From Synchiropus splendidus (taxonomy: Eukaryota > Chordata > Actinopteri > Syngnathiformes > Callionymidae): a stretch of 64,000 nt of DNA. The stretch is taken from the NCBI RefSeq assembly GCF_027744825.2, contig NC_071335.1, forward strand, positions 15,194,501 through 15,258,500, read 5' to 3'. The translations under genes were made by a program, and so were the position numbers. Shown here piece by piece: positions 63,789 through 64,000 of this stretch. Positions within the stretch are counted from its first letter, which is position 1; the number at the start of each line of letters is the position of its first letter. A model generated the notes under the pieces. That model was not told the origin of the DNA, ran no database searches, and saw nothing but the letters and a program-made list of their open reading frames with translations.

Positions 63789-64000
63789 CTGGAAGAGGAC
63801 AGAGCGTCGACGTCAGCCACATCTATGAGACACGCTACATTTTTGCATCCAGTGTTGCTTCTAATTCTTCAGAATGTGAGTCTTCACATTCACACCACTG
63901 AAGTAGAGTTCTCAATGCCACACTGTAGGTGTAATATACCGATGTATGTTCTAATTAAGGAGTGCTGCACCCCCGCTCACAATCTAAAAAAGCACAGACG

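Overview
This is vertebrate nuclear DNA, almost certainly from a teleost fish. Coding sequence is split into short exons with GT-AG introns, intergenic DNA is AT-rich, and the interspersed repeats are families familiar from fish genomes. By conserved protein sequence I recognise five genes: BBIP1, PDCD4, RBM20, SMC3 and DUSP5. They lie in the same relative order and orientation as the human 10q25 block (DUSP5-SMC3-RBM20-PDCD4-BBIP1), seen here in reverse. RBM20 spans about 30 kb and SMC3 about 13 kb, so the locus is compact.

Layout: 1-121 is the 3' end of BBIP1 (+ strand). PDCD4 (729-6684, -, 11 coding exons, 470 aa) converges on it, and the two 3' UTRs appear to overlap. RBM20 (8114-38096, -, 14 exons, 1092 aa) follows; its 3' end is only about 300 bp upstream of the PDCD4 first exon. 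RBM20 intron 1 (17.7 kb) and the RBM20-SMC3 intergenic region (about 10 kb) hold most of the non-coding DNA, including retroelement remnants, a duplicated dispersed element and two strong inverted repeats. SMC3 (48761-62082, -, 29 exons, 1217 aa) comes next, then the catalytic last exon of a MAP kinase phosphatase, DUSP5 (63376-63788, -), whose 5' part lies beyond the window.

Exon coordinates were obtained by reading splice sites and reading frame by eye. The summed coding lengths close in frame: PDCD4 1413 nt, RBM20 3279 nt, SMC3 3654 nt. The genes do not form a pathway: BBIP1 is a BBSome subunit, PDCD4 a translation repressor, RBM20 a muscle splicing factor, SMC3 a cohesin core ATPase and DUSP5 an ERK phosphatase. 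Their common feature is ancient synteny.

The best observations are a perfect miR-21 target octamer in the PDCD4 3' UTR, an AT-AC U12-type intron inside SMC3, two hairpin-forming inverted repeats between RBM20 and SMC3, and a paired dispersed element in RBM20 intron 1. I found no convincing evidence of a wholly new biological system.
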